A stretch of 64,000 nt of DNA from Butyrivibrio sp. XPD2006 (GTDB lineage Bacteria; Bacillota; Clostridia; Lachnospirales; Lachnospiraceae), in contig NZ_ATVT01000001.1 in NCBI RefSeq assembly GCF_000420865.1, forward strand, positions 371,997 to 435,996, read 5' to 3'. Positions within the stretch are counted from its first letter, which is position 1, and each line of letters begins with the position of its first letter. A model generated the notes under the pieces. It was not told where the DNA came from. It was given only the letters and a program-made list of their open reading frames with translations, and searched no databases. Positions 8,540 to 18,374 of this stretch are shown here, one piece after another. Position numbers and translations under genes: made by a program.

Positions 8540-10530
8540 TTTTTCTTTTTAACCGTCACTTTCTTTTTGGTTGATTTCTTGTTCTGCTCACTCATGTAGA
8601 TACGTACGGATCTGTCTGCAAGAAGTTCTGTAAACATTTCTGATTCAGGTAAAGAACTCTTACCGGCGGTCTTAGAGGTTTTGGATTTAACAGCCGGCTT
8701 CATGCCTCTGTCATCAGTATCCATTACAAGCTTCCAGTTATAGCCCTCCGGCAGCCCGGGCAGTGCCATTTCCTGTGGTGTCCAGTTCATGTTAAAAGAC
8801 ACATAGATAAATGGCTTGTCTGCTGATTCATTATCGTATAGACCACAGAACAGCATTCCGAGCATATGGCTGTGACCTGACAGATCAGGTCTCCAGGCCT
8901 CTCTTCCGTGACACGAAAGATCAGGGTATCCGCAGGAAATATAATCCATAAGCTTAAAAGGCATCCTGCTGTGAAGAATTCTGTGACCAAAACGAAGATT
9001 TGAAAGGTACTTCACAAAATCCAGGATGTCACTGTTTTTCTCCATTGCCTTCCAGTCAACCCAGCCTGTTTCATTATCCTGACAGTATGGATTATTGTTG
9101 CCGCTCTGGGAATTTCCAAACTCATCGCCGCTGAAGATCATCGGCGTTCCCTGAGCAAAGAAAAGCATTGTAAGAATATTCTTTATCTGCTTCTTACGCA
9201 AGTTAAGAATATCATGTTTTCTGGTTCTGCCCTCTATTCCGCAGTTCCAGCTGAGGTTATTGTCGGTACCGTCCTTGTTATTCTCGCCGTTTTCCTCATT
9301 GTGCTTGTGCTCGTAGGCTACAAGATCAGCAAGTCTGAAGCCTTCATAATCGCAGATATAATTGATGATTCCATGGTCATTACTTCCGGCGATCATGGCC
9401 TTCATAAAGTCTGAGACCGCATTGTCATCACTCTTTAAGAATCTTCTGCTGTTGTAGAGGAATGCGTTGTTGTAATCGGCAAGAAGGCGCTGTGATGGTG
9501 TATTTCCTTCATATATCTCGCCGTAATTAAAGTACTCGTTCCATATCTTGATATCTGTAAAGAGCGGGTCATTTATAATGATCCTGAGCGGTATCCTGCT
9601 TCCTTTTAAGTGGAAACCGTCCACATGATATGTGCATCTCCAGAATCTGAGCGCGTCAATAATAAGAGTTCCGCTCTCATGCTCATCAAAATAGAATTGC
9701 ATGATGACTTCAAGGCCGTTCTGGTGCATGGTTTTAACGAAATTCTTGAATTCGTTTTCTGCATCCTGAGGATTCTCACAATACGCTGTCCTTGGAGCAA
9801 AGTAATATCCTTTTTTATACCCCCAGAAGTTTGGCTTAAGCTCAAGCATGTTCTTGCTGGAGATATTTCCGTTATTGGAATACAGGGTTGAACGCCTTTT
9901 GTCTGATCTCTTATTGGTATAATCTATCTCATTCATCTCATAAGCAGGCATCAGCTCTACAGCTGTCACGCCAAGTGATTTGAGATATGGGATTTTTTCT
10001 ATGATTCCCGAGAATGTACCTCTTTTTGAATGCTCGACATTACTGCTGGAGGATTTGGTAAATCCCCTCACATGAAGCAGATAGACAAAGCTGTCCTCGT
10101 ATGGAATAAAGCTGTGATCATCCCCCTTCCAGTCGAAGGTATCATGCGATGTGTTAAATCCTGCTTTATTGTCCAGTTTAGCTCTGATATCTGCATCAGG
10201 TACAAACTGTCCGAACTTCTCCAGGCCATAAAACTGCTTTGCATAAGGATCGCAGAAAAACTCATCATCACAGAAGTAATTGTAGCTCTGATAGTCTTCT
10301 ATATTATCTATTCCGGTTATTCTGGCTGAATAGATAGCTCCTCTTTTCAGAGTCTTGGGAAGTTCTATTTTTAGAGGTTTGCTGTTCTTGTTGTTTCCGG
10401 CCGGATAAAGAACTATTCCGCAGCTGACGTTATCTTCAAAAACGCTTCTGACAACTAGGCTTTTGTCATAGTCGATGTAGCATCCCAGCGGATACGGTTT
10501 TTCCCTTGAAATCCTTATCTTTGATGTCAT
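8536..10530 (-). CDS. GlgX/isoamylase-like GH13 protein with degenerate active site
   Basis: The 664-residue protein has an N-terminal CBM48-like region (residues 1-100). A glycogen-debranching-type GH13 barrel follows, recognizable from GVTAVELMPAYEMNEID, NGENNKDGTDNNLSWNCG (413-430) and GTPMIFSGDEFGNSQSG (461-477). The catalytic positions are altered. Region II reads HVDGFHLKG (302-310), placing Lys309 where active enzymes have the nucleophile Asp. Region IV reads DYEGF (394-398) instead of HDGF. Region I (EVIMQFYFDEH, 274-284) lacks the usual D..NH pattern. The segment between regions I and II is short. A Glu at 332 may still match the acid/base residue. I expect weak or no hydrolysis; a glycan-binding or regulatory role is inference. 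The C-terminus is Lys-rich (NKKSTKKKVTVKKKK). Confidence 0.8.
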   Translation of the reverse strand: MTSKIRISREKPYPLGCYIDYDKSLVVRSVFEDNVSCGIVLYPAGNNKNSKPLKIELPKTLKRGAIYSARITGIDNIEDYQSYNYFCDDEFFCDPYAKQFYGLEKFGQFVPDADIRAKLDNKAGFNTSHDTFDWKGDDHSFIPYEDSFVYLLHVRGFTKSSSSNVEHSKRGTFSGIIEKIPYLKSLGVTAVELMPAYEMNEIDYTNKRSDKRRSTLYSNNGNISSKNMLELKPNFWGYKKGYYFAPRTAYCENPQDAENEFKNFVKTMHQNGLEVIMQFYFDEHESGTLIIDALRFWRCTYHVDGFHLKGSRIPLRIIINDPLFTDIKIWNEYFNYGEIYEGNTPSQRLLADYNNAFLYNSRRFLKSDDNAVSDFMKAMIAGSNDHGIINYICDYEGFRLADLVAYEHKHNEENGENNKDGTDNNLSWNCGIEGRTRKHDILNLRKKQIKNILTMLFFAQGTPMIFSGDEFGNSQSGNNNPYCQDNETGWVDWKAMEKNSDILDFVKYLSNLRFGHRILHSRMPFKLMDYISCGYPDLSCHGREAWRPDLSGHSHMLGMLFCGLYDNESADKPFIYVSFNMNWTPQEMALPGLPEGYNWKLVMDTDDRGMKPAVKSKTSKTAGKSSLPESEMFTELLADRSVRIYMSEQNKKSTKKKVTVKKKK

Positions 10531-10569
10531 TTTGCACCTGATTCCCCATTTTTTTAAATACGCCGTATT

Positions 10570-10578
10570 ATTTTATCA
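10570..10578 (-). promoter_or_regulatory. Candidate extended -10 promoter for the GH13-pepT-miaB-mutSL-miaA operon
   Basis: Read on the minus strand, the intergenic region contains TGATAAAAT, an extended -10 element, about 40 bases upstream of the GH13 start codon. No good -35 box is visible at 16-18 bases. The prediction rests on the hexamer and its position in a divergent intergenic gap, so it is tentative. Confidence 0.4.
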
Positions 10579-10616
10579 CATTTGCCCCTATTATGCACAC
10601 AATCCGCCTAAGTTTA

Positions 10617-10625
10617 TGCTATACT
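10617..10625 (+). promoter_or_regulatory. Candidate extended -10 promoter for the DUF1292 gene
   Basis: TGCTATACT on the plus strand is an extended -10 element 45 bases before the DUF1292 start. A clear -35 hexamer is absent. A GGGAGG ribosome site follows at about 10660. The two divergent promoters in this 139-base gap both look like extended -10 types. Confidence 0.45.
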
Positions 10626-10669
10626 AAGGCTATAAACAGTAATTTTTATCAATAGCAAGGGAGGCTGAT

Positions 10670-11029
10670 ATGGAATTTTCAAAAAATGCCATCGAAATGA
10701 ACACACGAATCGAAAATGGAGACCAGGGCACTGTTGATATAGAGATAAATGACGGTTCAGTTGTTACCTGTGCTCCTATGCTGGTTCTTACAGTTGAGTC
10801 CAAGGACTATATAGTACTTCTTCCACTGGATGAAAAGGGACAGAATACAGATGGCGTTGTATGGATCTATGAATTTATCTGGGAGAGCTTTGATAAGGAC
10901 CCTGAACTTGGAAACATTGAAGACGATGAAGAATATGCAAAGGTAGAGGAAGCATTTGACCTTTATCTTGATGACGCAGAATTTGATGAACTAATAGATC
11001 TTCCCGAGGAAGGTTCAGAGGATGTCTGA
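10670..11029 (+). CDS. DUF1292 domain protein (YrzB-like)
   Basis: This is a 119-residue acidic protein. The central segment, with GSVVTCAPMLVLTVESKDYIV and LLPLDEKG, matches the DUF1292 pattern (a short beta-rich domain found throughout Firmicutes, function unknown). The C-terminal half is strongly acidic (ELGNIEDDEEYAKVEEAFD and onward). A strong GGGAGG ribosome site precedes the ATG. The last 67 bases overlap the 3' end of the helicase gene on the other strand. No signal peptide or membrane segment is seen, so it is probably cytosolic. Confidence 0.85.
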   Translation: MEFSKNAIEMNTRIENGDQGTVDIEINDGSVVTCAPMLVLTVESKDYIVLLPLDEKGQNTDGVVWIYEFIWESFDKDPELGNIEDDEEYAKVEEAFDLYLDDAEFDELIDLPEEGSEDV

Positions 11030-12891
11030 TTTTCTTTATAGGTCTTTTCCCACAGTTTTCTGATGGGACGTATAAAACGAGACGGAAGCATCTGATTTTC
11101 CTTGTTTCCGGTTATATATGACATTATGAGCGCCTTTTTTGCCCTGGTCATTGCGACATAGAGCATACGGCGCTCTTCTTCTATCTGCTCGCAGGTGACA
11201 GCGCTTCGTGTCGGTATAATTCCTTCATTCAGATCCGGCAGCCATACGGTGTCGAATTCAAGACCTTTAGAGCCGTGCATAGTCATAATATTCACGCGAT
11301 TTCCTGTTACTGAATCGGATTGTTTTTTATTTCTGTTATCTGATTCAGCGGATTGCCTCATAAGAAGATAAGTAAGGAACTTTCTACTGTCGTTATATTC
11401 CGAGGATATTCTCTCAAACTCATCAAGAACACTTTTGCTTCCGGGATATAATTCATCGATCCCTATTGTTTTCCTTAGATACCTTATCATCAGGGACGGC
11501 CTGAGATGATTTATCATGGATATCTGAGAAAAGAATTCTCTGGCGCTCTTTAATCTGGTGCTGTTTCCTCTGTAGTATCTGCATACATCAATTTCTTTAA
11601 CTGCTTCAGAAGGCGCACAGTCTCTGGATATATACCTCATAGGCTTATTAATGATCTTATAGAAATCGCTTCTTTTCTGACCGTTATAGGCAAAAGATAT
11701 ATAGGAAATACAAAGCTCAACTGCCTTGTCAGTGAACAGGCTTTTATTTTGGTTATCAAGACTTGTAGGAATTCCATACTCGTGAAGCAGCATTGCAAGC
11801 TGCATGGCTTCAGAATTAGTTCTGTACAGGATTGCAATTTCGTTTAGATTCTCAATATGTTTTTTCAGGAAAAGAGCTATTGTTTCATTCTGAATCTTTT
11901 TGTTCACATATCTGCGGGTTACAACAGCACCCTTTCCGTTACCTTCGAAGGCAGAAAGTTTTTTTGCATATCTGACATTGTTTTCTTCGATTATTTTGAG
12001 TGCATTTTCAAGAATTTCTCTTCCGCATCTGTAGTTAATACTTAAGTTAATGAATTTAGGTGAAAACTCTTCAAAGCTTTTACGAAAATCAAGCATTATC
12101 TTCGGATCAGATCCCCTGAAGCCATATATTGACTGGTCATCATCTCCTACCGCAAAGATATTGTTTGAATCGCCTAAAAGAAGTCTTACAACACTGTACT
12201 GAACCGGATTTATATCCTGATATTCATCAATGAGGATATATTTAAACCTTTCCTGCCATGTCTTTAGTATGCTTTTGTTCTCACTCAGCATCTTCATACA
12301 TCTGACGATCATATCATCAAAATCTATCATGCCAAACTCAACAAGCCTGTTGTTATAATAATCAAAAATCTCTGTGAATACAGGACTTATTGATAATGTT
12401 TCGATTGCTTTATCCGGTGTTATTCCAAGGTTCTTTATCCTTGAAATTTCAGAGATAATATCAGGCAGTTCTATACCTGCGTCTTCATAAGTCTTGTCAT
12501 CAATTTTACCCTTGCTCCTAAGCATAGACAGACTATCCCTTAGAATCTCATATTTAATTTTTTCATTTGCTATTTCTAATTTACTCTCGTTTTTGGATTT
12601 ACTGTTTCGAATGATCTTGTAAAAGACAGAATGAAATGTTCCAAAGACAACTTCCGGATAAGAACTATCCGTGATTTTTAAGAATCTGTACTGCATCTCG
12701 ATCGCTGCAGCCTTGGTAAATGTAATTACCAGAATGGCAGATGGCGGTATATGGTGTTCTTCTATCATATACCTCAGTCTTTCAACAATTACCTTGGTCT
12801 TGCCACTTCCGGGCCCTGCAAGTACGATTGCAGGGCCGTTTTTGTGGCGAACAGCTTGGAGCTGAGCATCATTTAATGTATTAAGCTTCAA
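10963..12891 (-). CDS. UvrD/PcrA-like ATP-dependent DNA helicase
   Basis: This is a superfamily 1A 3'-5' helicase of 642 residues. Motifs in order: NDAQLQAV (Q motif), [10 protein letters not shown] (I), [12 protein letters not shown] (Ia), [12 protein letters not shown] (II), [16 protein letters not shown] (III), INYRC (IV), [17 protein letters not shown] (V) and [17 protein letters not shown] (VI). It is about 100 residues shorter than PcrA and lacks the PcrA C-terminal RNA-polymerase-binding region, so I call it PcrA-like rather than pcrA. The Ser-rich tail ([13 protein letters not shown]) is the antisense of the DUF1292 3' end and is unlikely to be conserved. The start overlaps gltX by 11 bases. 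Confidence 0.9.
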   Translation of the reverse strand: MKLNTLNDAQLQAVRHKNGPAIVLAGPGSGKTKVIVERLRYMIEEHHIPPSAILVITFTKAAAIEMQYRFLKITDSSYPEVVFGTFHSVFYKIIRNSKSKNESKLEIANEKIKYEILRDSLSMLRSKGKIDDKTYEDAGIELPDIISEISRIKNLGITPDKAIETLSISPVFTEIFDYYNNRLVEFGMIDFDDMIVRCMKMLSENKSILKTWQERFKYILIDEYQDINPVQYSVVRLLLGDSNNIFAVGDDDQSIYGFRGSDPKIMLDFRKSFEEFSPKFINLSINYRCGREILENALKIIEENNVRYAKKLSAFEGNGKGAVVTRRYVNKKIQNETIALFLKKHIENLNEIAILYRTNSEAMQLAMLLHEYGIPTSLDNQNKSLFTDKAVELCISYISFAYNGQKRSDFYKIINKPMRYISRDCAPSEAVKEIDVCRYYRGNSTRLKSAREFFSQISMINHLRPSLMIRYLRKTIGIDELYPGSKSVLDEFERISSEYNDSRKFLTYLLMRQSAESDNRNKKQSDSVTGNRVNIMTMHGSKGLEFDTVWLPDLNEGIIPTRSAVTCEQIEEERRMLYVAMTRAKKALIMSYITGNKENQMLPSRFIRPIRKLWEKTYKENQTSSEPSSGRSISSSNSASSR

Positions 12892-14344
12892 GTAATTCTA
12901 TTCCTTTTTTAATTCTCTTAAGAGTCTCTTCCTTGCCGATTACTTCCATGAGTTCAGTTGCTCCGCATGGTGTCATCTCTTTGCCGGATACGGCAATTCT
13001 TACAGGCCAGAGTACATAACCGTTCTTGTACTCGTTCTTTTTGATATAGTCTGAAAGAAGTGCATAAAGAGCATCATTTGTGTAATCATCATGAGCTTCA
13101 AGAAGAGGAAGTACCTCTTTGAGAACCTTAAGTGACGACTCCTTATCAGTTTTCATCTTCTTGTGAGCATAGATTGCTGTGTCATACTCAGGAAGCTCGT
13201 CAAAGAAGTCAACCATAGCCTCGATATCTGGCCAGATCTCAATTCTGGTCTTGACCATATTTGAAATCTTCTTAAGATCAAGCGGTTTTTTGATTGCTTT
13301 CTCAAGATATGGCTTGGCCTGAGCAAAGAACTCATCTTCATCCATTTTCTTGAGATACTCTCCGTTCATCCATTTGAGCTTAGTATAGTCAAATACTGCA
13401 GGTGACTTGTTGATTCTTCTGTAATCGAACTTCTCAACAAGCTCTTTAAGGCTCATGATCTCACTGTTATCATCAGGAGACCATCCGAGAAGAGCTACAA
13501 AATTAACTACAGCTTCAGGTACAAAGCCCTGTTCGATAAGATCTTCAAATGATGAATGTCCGGATCTCTTAGAGAGCTTGTGATGTTCTTCATCTGTTAT
13601 AAGCGGACAATGAATATACTTTGGCACTTCCCATCCGAAAGCATCATAAAGTCTGTTGTATTTGGGGGAAGATGAAATGTACTCATTACCTCTTACAACG
13701 TGAGTGATTCCCATGAGATGGTCGTCTACAACATTAGCAAAATTATATGTAGGATAGCCGTCCGATTTGATAAGGATCATATCGTCAAGTTCTTTATTCT
13801 CAACACTTACATCTCCGTAGAGCTCGTCATGGAAGGTAGTTGTTCCTTCGGTAGGGTTATTCTGTCTGATGACAAACTTTTTGCCCTCTGCGAGGTTTTT
13901 CTCAATCTCTTCCTTGGACAGATGCAGGCAGTGCTTGTCATAAACACTGATTTCTTTTACTTCTCCGTCTACTTCGATCTTCTGAACAAGAGTCTTAAGT
14001 CTCTCTTCATCGCAGAAACAGTAATATGCCTCGCCCTTATCTATAAGCTCTTTTGCATACTGCATGTAAATACCGGCCTTCTGACGCTCACTCTGAACGT
14101 ATGGGCCTACGGGTCCGCCGATATCGGGACCTTCATCATGAATAAGACCTGTGTCCTTAAGAGTTTTGTAGATGATCTCGGTCGCGCCTTCTACAAACCT
14201 CTCCTGGTCTGTATCCTCAATACGAAGAATATAGTCTCCGCCCTCATGCTTTGAAATAAGATAAGCATAAAGAGCTGTTCTCAAATTGCCCACATGCATA
14301 CGTCCTGTTGGGCTCGGGGCGTACCTTGTACGAATCTTAGTCAT
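12881..14344 (-). CDS. gltX: Glutamyl-tRNA synthetase
   Basis: This class I synthetase charges tRNA-Glu and, in bacteria lacking GlnRS, often tRNA-Gln. The 487-residue protein starts with [19 protein letters not shown] (HIGH-type motif, here HVGN) and DTDQERF. It carries the KMSKS-equivalent KLSKRSG near residue 250 and a C-terminal anticodon-binding helical domain. Length and architecture are standard. It lies between dut and the helicase in one minus-strand run. No T-box leader is present in the 21-base gap upstream. Confidence 0.96.
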   Translation of the reverse strand: MTKIRTRYAPSPTGRMHVGNLRTALYAYLISKHEGGDYILRIEDTDQERFVEGATEIIYKTLKDTGLIHDEGPDIGGPVGPYVQSERQKAGIYMQYAKELIDKGEAYYCFCDEERLKTLVQKIEVDGEVKEISVYDKHCLHLSKEEIEKNLAEGKKFVIRQNNPTEGTTTFHDELYGDVSVENKELDDMILIKSDGYPTYNFANVVDDHLMGITHVVRGNEYISSSPKYNRLYDAFGWEVPKYIHCPLITDEEHHKLSKRSGHSSFEDLIEQGFVPEAVVNFVALLGWSPDDNSEIMSLKELVEKFDYRRINKSPAVFDYTKLKWMNGEYLKKMDEDEFFAQAKPYLEKAIKKPLDLKKISNMVKTRIEIWPDIEAMVDFFDELPEYDTAIYAHKKMKTDKESSLKVLKEVLPLLEAHDDYTNDALYALLSDYIKKNEYKNGYVLWPVRIAVSGKEMTPCGATELMEVIGKEETLKRIKKGIELLEA

Positions 14345-14365
14345 TTTAACTCCTCTTTGTGATGA

Positions 14366-14803
14366 TTATTTTGTTCCTGTAGAACCAAAACCGCCTCTGT
14401 CTGCGCCTTCTAAGTGATCACACTCCTCGAAGACGATTGTTGGCTGGTTCTCCATGATCCTGAACTGACAAATACGGTCATTAAAGCCAATGTGAGTATC
14501 TCGCATTGCTATAACGGGCATGAACCACTGATCATTATCTCCACAATATGAATGATCGACAATCCCCATGTGGTTGGCCTGGATTATACCGAAATTCTTG
14601 AAAGTAGAACTCCTTGGAACTATATGTGCTTCATATCCGGCAGGTATCTCCATGGCTACTCCCAGGGGAATAAGATGAAATTCTCCCTCTTTAAGATCAA
14701 CATCTTCAGCGCTTCTAAGGTCTATCCAGTCTGACTTGCCGTCAATGTACTGAAGCTTTTCAATCTTGTCGTTGAAATACTTAATCTTAATCTTTTTTTC
14801 CAT
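14366..14803 (-). CDS. dut: dUTP diphosphatase
   Basis: This homotrimeric dUTPase hydrolyses dUTP to dUMP, keeping uracil out of DNA and feeding dTMP synthesis. All five family motifs are visible: WIDLRSAED (1), [10 protein letters not shown] (2), [12 protein letters not shown] (3), RICQFRI (4) and RGGFGSTG (5, the P-loop-like tail that closes over the substrate). I chose the ATG at 14803 ([10 protein letters not shown], 145 residues), which has GGGGAG seven bases upstream. An ATG at 14821 would add MGKGRS and has a poorer site. Confidence 0.93.
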   Translation of the reverse strand: MEKKIKIKYFNDKIEKLQYIDGKSDWIDLRSAEDVDLKEGEFHLIPLGVAMEIPAGYEAHIVPRSSTFKNFGIIQANHMGIVDHSYCGDNDQWFMPVIAMRDTHIGFNDRICQFRIMENQPTIVFEECDHLEGADRGGFGSTGTK

Positions 14804-14855
14804 ACTTCTCCCCTTCCCCATTATTTTAGGCCGTCTAAATATAATACCACAAAAA

Positions 14856-15065
14856 TCAATTAATGGAAGTAACTTTATAGTCTTTGTCTTCTACAGCCTT
14901 CTTGAGTACATCATCAGCGACTTCTGCATCAAAAGAAACTACAGCAGTTCCTTTCTCATGGCTTACTTCAGCTCCGGTAACACCATCAAGGGCTTCAAGC
15001 GCCTTCTTGACAGCCATCTCACAGTGCCCGCACATCATTCCTTCAATGTTGATTGTCTTTGTCAT
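14856..15065 (-). other. Possible internal translation start producing a free CopZ-like copper chaperone
   Basis: Inside copA, in frame, an ATG at 15065 begins exactly at the C-terminal HMA domain ([18 protein letters not shown], 69 residues to the shared stop). It is preceded by AAAGGATAAAGAAATT, a good Shine-Dalgarno match 10 bases before the ATG. The sequence suggests the same gene could make both the pump and a free chaperone. Whether this start is used is inference; the A-rich linker could contain the AGGA by chance. Confidence 0.45.
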
Positions 15066-17471
15066 AATTTCTTTATCCTTTCTTTTTACTGTAGTTTTAT
15101 CCGTTTGTTTCTTGATATCATCAAGCACCTCTGTGGTGAGGATTTCAGATTTTATAGCATTTTTCATGACCTTATCCTTTGAAGGATCATGAATCTTAAG
15201 AAGATTAAGCCTTAGAGCATTGGTGACGACAAAGAAACTCGAAAGGCTCATGGCTGCTGCACCGAACATAGGGCTGAGCTCCCAGCCAAAGGCCTTAATA
15301 TAGGCTCCGGCTGCAAGCGGTATTCCGATGACATTGTAAAAGAATGCCCAGAAAAGATTCTGATATATGTTCCTAAGTGTCGCCCTGGAAAGCCTGATCG
15401 CTCCGGATACATCTGAAAGGCTGCTCTTCATTAGTACTACATCTGCAGCATCAATCGCAACATCTGTGCCTGCGCCGATAGCTATTCCTGTATCTGCTCT
15501 TGTAAGAGCCGGTGCATCATTTATTCCATCACCAACCATAGCAACTTTTCCGTATTCAGAAAGCTTTCTGACTATAGCTTCCTTTCCTTCGGGAAGGATT
15601 TCTGCTGCTATTTCATCAACTCCTGCCTGATCTCCGATTGCCATTGCGGTTCGCTCATTGTCACCTGTAATCATTACAACGTGCACGCCCATATTCTTGA
15701 GCTCTTTTATTGCCTTGGCCGAATCTTCTTTTATTGTATCAGCAACGGCTATAATGCCAATGAGCTTACCATCTTTGGCGAAGCAAAGCGGAGTTTTGCC
15801 CTGAGATGCAAGTCCGGTTGCCTTTTCTCTGACTTCCGGCAAAATTTTGCATATGCTGCTTATGTATTTAAAGGAAGCTCCAATCACTTCAGAACCCCTG
15901 TAAATGCCTCGCAGGCCGTGTCCGGGAAGAACTTCAAAATCTGTTATATCATCAGATTCATCCTCTTCATCAAGATCATCTATATAAGCACCGGGATTAC
16001 CGACATAAGAAACAACGGCTTTTGCAAGAGGATGTTCACTCTTTTTCTCCAAGAGACCTGCTATCTTAAGGAGCTCGTTTTCTGAGTTGTTAATAAGTGA
16101 ATAGCCGCTTCTGGAAATGGAATCAACGGTAAATACGTCTGTTACAATGGGTTCGCCCTTGGTGATTGTACCTGTTTTATCAAGGGCAACAATCTGGGTT
16201 TTTCCGGCATTTTCCAAAGAAGTTGCTGTCTTAAACATGATACCGTTTTTGGCACCAATACCATTGCCGACCATGATTGCTACAGGTGTAGCAAGTCCAA
16301 GAGCACATGGGCAGCTGATCACAAGAACAGCTATTGCTCTGGATAATGAAAATCCAAATTCTGCTCCTACCAGTTTCCAGATAATGAATGTTATGGCTGC
16401 TATGCCAATCACGACAGGGACAAACACAGCTGATACCCTGTCAGCAATTTTGGCAATCGGAGCCTTGGTGGCTGAAGCATCACTTACCATCTGTATTATC
16501 TGTGAAAGAGTTGTGTCACGTCCGACACGCGTCGCTCTGCATTTGATATACCCGGAAGTATTGATTGTAGCAGCACTTACTTCGCTGCCGATGTATTTAT
16601 CAACCGGTATACTTTCACCGGTGAGGGCTGACTCATTAACTGAGCTGTTTCCCTCTACTACGATTCCGTCTACAGGAATATTTTCACCGGGTTTAACGAT
16701 AAAAATATCGCCAACATTTATTGCTTCAATCGGAATCTCTCTTTCCTTGCCGTCTTGGCCCACTATGACAGCAGTTTTTGGAGCGAGTTTCATAAGACTC
16801 TTTATGGCATCTGTAGTTCTTCCTTTGCTCTTTGCTTCAAGCATTTTGCCGACTGTAATAAGTGTTACTATCATGGCGGCGGATTCAAAATACAGATCGG
16901 TTCCCGGGATAATGGAAAAGACACTGTAGATGAAAGATGCTGAACTGCCCAGCGCAACAAGCGTGTCCATATTTGGAGAGCCATGTATAAGGCTCTTAAA
17001 TCCGCTTGTAAAGAACTTCTTGTTGATGATCATGACAATAAGAGCCAGGATCATCTGAGTAAGACCGAAAAGAATATGGTTTTCCATGAGCATATGCGGA
17101 AGTGGTAATCCAAACATATGGTGCCCCATTGAAATGTACATAAGCACAATAAGGAAAACCAGAGAAGTGAACAGTCTCTTTTTAAGAACAGGTGTCTCTT
17201 TGTCTCTCAGAGCTTCTTCTTCCTCGGAAAAGTCATAAGCCGAGGTGTTTCCTGAATCAGAAACGTCTTTTTCACCCATGACCTTTGCGCCGTATCCGGC
17301 ATTTTCTACGGCTTTTATGATGGCTTCTTTGGAAGCATTTCCCTCTACGCCCATTGAATTGGTGAGCAGATTGACATTACAGGAATCTACTCCCTCTACA
17401 CTATTTACTGCTTTTTCAACTCTTGCCTGGCATGCAGCACAGCTCATGCCTGTAATCATATATTTATCCAT
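14856..17471 (-). CDS. copA: Copper-translocating P1B-type ATPase with N- and C-terminal HMA domains
   Basis: This inner-membrane Cu(I) exporter has 871 residues. The N-terminal metal-binding HMA domain has GMSCAACQ (8-15). TGES of the actuator domain is at 284-287, the membrane CPC motif at 387-389 ([12 protein letters not shown]), and the phosphorylation site DKTGT at 431-435, followed by [10 protein letters not shown]. The last 69 residues form a second HMA domain with GMMCGHC (811-817), joined by a charged linker. A CopZ-like domain at the C-terminus is unusual. The true start could be the Met at residue 5 (17459), which begins right at the HMA fold and has TGGA upstream. A palindrome lies just upstream at 17501-17520. 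Confidence 0.93.
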   Translation of the reverse strand: MDKYMITGMSCAACQARVEKAVNSVEGVDSCNVNLLTNSMGVEGNASKEAIIKAVENAGYGAKVMGEKDVSDSGNTSAYDFSEEEEALRDKETPVLKKRLFTSLVFLIVLMYISMGHHMFGLPLPHMLMENHILFGLTQMILALIVMIINKKFFTSGFKSLIHGSPNMDTLVALGSSASFIYSVFSIIPGTDLYFESAAMIVTLITVGKMLEAKSKGRTTDAIKSLMKLAPKTAVIVGQDGKEREIPIEAINVGDIFIVKPGENIPVDGIVVEGNSSVNESALTGESIPVDKYIGSEVSAATINTSGYIKCRATRVGRDTTLSQIIQMVSDASATKAPIAKIADRVSAVFVPVVIGIAAITFIIWKLVGAEFGFSLSRAIAVLVISCPCALGLATPVAIMVGNGIGAKNGIMFKTATSLENAGKTQIVALDKTGTITKGEPIVTDVFTVDSISRSGYSLINNSENELLKIAGLLEKKSEHPLAKAVVSYVGNPGAYIDDLDEEDESDDITDFEVLPGHGLRGIYRGSEVIGASFKYISSICKILPEVREKATGLASQGKTPLCFAKDGKLIGIIAVADTIKEDSAKAIKELKNMGVHVVMITGDNERTAMAIGDQAGVDEIAAEILPEGKEAIVRKLSEYGKVAMVGDGINDAPALTRADTGIAIGAGTDVAIDAADVVLMKSSLSDVSGAIRLSRATLRNIYQNLFWAFFYNVIGIPLAAGAYIKAFGWELSPMFGAAAMSLSSFFVVTNALRLNLLKIHDPSKDKVMKNAIKSEILTTEVLDDIKKQTDKTTVKRKDKEIMTKTINIEGMMCGHCEMAVKKALEALDGVTGAEVSHEKGTAVVSFDAEVADDVLKKAVEDKDYKVTSIN

Positions 17472-17500
17472 GTGTATATTGTATCACAAATTTTCCATAA

Positions 17501-17520
17501 ATAAATTGTAAACAATTTAT
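17501..17520. promoter_or_regulatory. Perfect 9-bp inverted repeat, candidate operator between copA and tal
   Basis: ATAAATTGT and its exact complement ACAATTTAT are separated by two A residues. The repeat lies about 20 bases upstream of a TACAAT -10-like hexamer (17478-17483, minus) for copA. Its position over the expected copA -35 region fits a regulator site. It does not match the CopY box TACANNTGTA, so the regulator is unknown. Confidence 0.45.
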
Positions 17521-17579
17521 ATATTTGATTAGTTATTTGAGAGGAAAATAGCAAAAATTAACCACATGAAATGGATAAA

Positions 17580-17609
17580 TTGTGTTAGTATGTTTTTTGG
17601 TAATATAAA
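17580..17609 (+). promoter_or_regulatory. Candidate promoter for transaldolase
   Basis: TTGTGT at 17580-17585 and TATAAA at 17604-17609 are separated by 18 bases, with an AAAGGAG ribosome site 11 bases further on. An overlapping TAATAT gives a 15-base spacer. The match is moderate. Confidence 0.4.
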
Positions 17610-17635
17610 CTACAGCTTAAAAAGGAGTGAGAAAA

Positions 17636-18289
17636 ATGAAGTTATTCTTAGACACTGCCAATATTGAGGAGATCAAGAAGGCAAATGATATGGGAGTTAT
17701 CTGTGGCGTAACAACAAACCCTTCTCTTATCGCCAAGGAAGGTCGTGACGTTTACGAGGTTGTTCAGGAGATCGCTTCTATTGTTGATGGACCTATCAGT
17801 GGGGAAGTTAAGGCTACAACAACTGATGCAGAAGGCATGATCGCTGAGGGACGTGAGATTGCCAAGCTTCACAAGAACATGGTTGTTAAGATTCCTATGA
17901 CAATCGAAGGCCTTAAGGCTTGTAAGGTTCTTTCAAGCGAAGGAATCAAGGTTAACATGACTCTTATCTTCACAGCAAATCAGGCACTTCTCTGTGCAAG
18001 AGCAGGCGCTGCATTTGTAAGCCCATTCCTTGGAAGACTTGATGATATAAGTGTTCGTGGAACAGATCTTATCTCAGAGGTTGCTGAGATCTTCAACATC
18101 CACAACATCCAGACAGAGATCATCGCAGCAAGCGTTCGTCATCCTATCCACGTAACAGACTGTGCTCTTGCAGGCGCTGATATCGCAACAATTCCTTACA
18201 AGGTAATTGAGCAGATGACACATCACCCTCTTACAGACGCAGGTATCGAGAAGTTCCAGAAGGATTATCTAGCAGTTTTTGGTGAGTAA
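17636..18289 (+). CDS. Fructose-6-phosphate aldolase / transaldolase (TalC/MipB type)
   Basis: This short transaldolase of 217 residues acts on fructose-6-phosphate and sedoheptulose-7-phosphate in the cytosol (pentose phosphate pathway) or as an F6P aldolase. It opens [13 protein letters not shown], has [13 protein letters not shown] and [13 protein letters not shown] with the Schiff-base Lys, and [16 protein letters not shown] text (here [18 protein letters not shown]) followed by [12 protein letters not shown] placed the start at the ATG at 17636, eight bases after GGAG. An upstream GTG at 17627 overlaps the ribosome site. Strong codon bias suggests high expression. Transaldolase versus aldolase activity cannot be settled from sequence alone. 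Confidence 0.93.
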   Translation: MKLFLDTANIEEIKKANDMGVICGVTTNPSLIAKEGRDVYEVVQEIASIVDGPISGEVKATTTDAEGMIAEGREIAKLHKNMVVKIPMTIEGLKACKVLSSEGIKVNMTLIFTANQALLCARAGAAFVSPFLGRLDDISVRGTDLISEVAEIFNIHNIQTEIIAASVRHPIHVTDCALAGADIATIPYKVIEQMTHHPLTDAGIEKFQKDYLAVFGE

Positions 18290-18312
18290 TATAAGTTATT
18301 GTCTTGAACAAG

Positions 18313-18344
18313 AAAATGCAGGTGCTTATGCACCTGCATTTTTT
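18313..18344. terminator. Bidirectional terminator between tal and the surface-protein gene
   Basis: AAAATGCAGGTGC and GCACCTGCATTTT form a 13-bp perfect stem with a four-base loop, followed by T residues on the plus strand and TTTTC on the minus strand. It separates two convergent genes. Confidence 0.9.
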
Positions 18345-18374
18345 GATGTGCGCCTGGTGGCTCACGTCTTTACA

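Noticed and set aside
10963..11029. Frameshift or assembly error at the helicase 3' end
   Set aside because: Both frames are open and reach stops normally, and the DUF1292 reading is family-like to its end. A genuine convergent overlap is simpler.
16117..16929. 270-residue plus-strand open frame
   Set aside because: It is the antisense of copA, has no ribosome site and no recognizable family. Its length comes from the codon composition of the copA membrane region.
17501..17520. CopY-type copper operator
   Set aside because: The palindrome lacks TACANNTGTA. It is kept only as an unassigned operator candidate.
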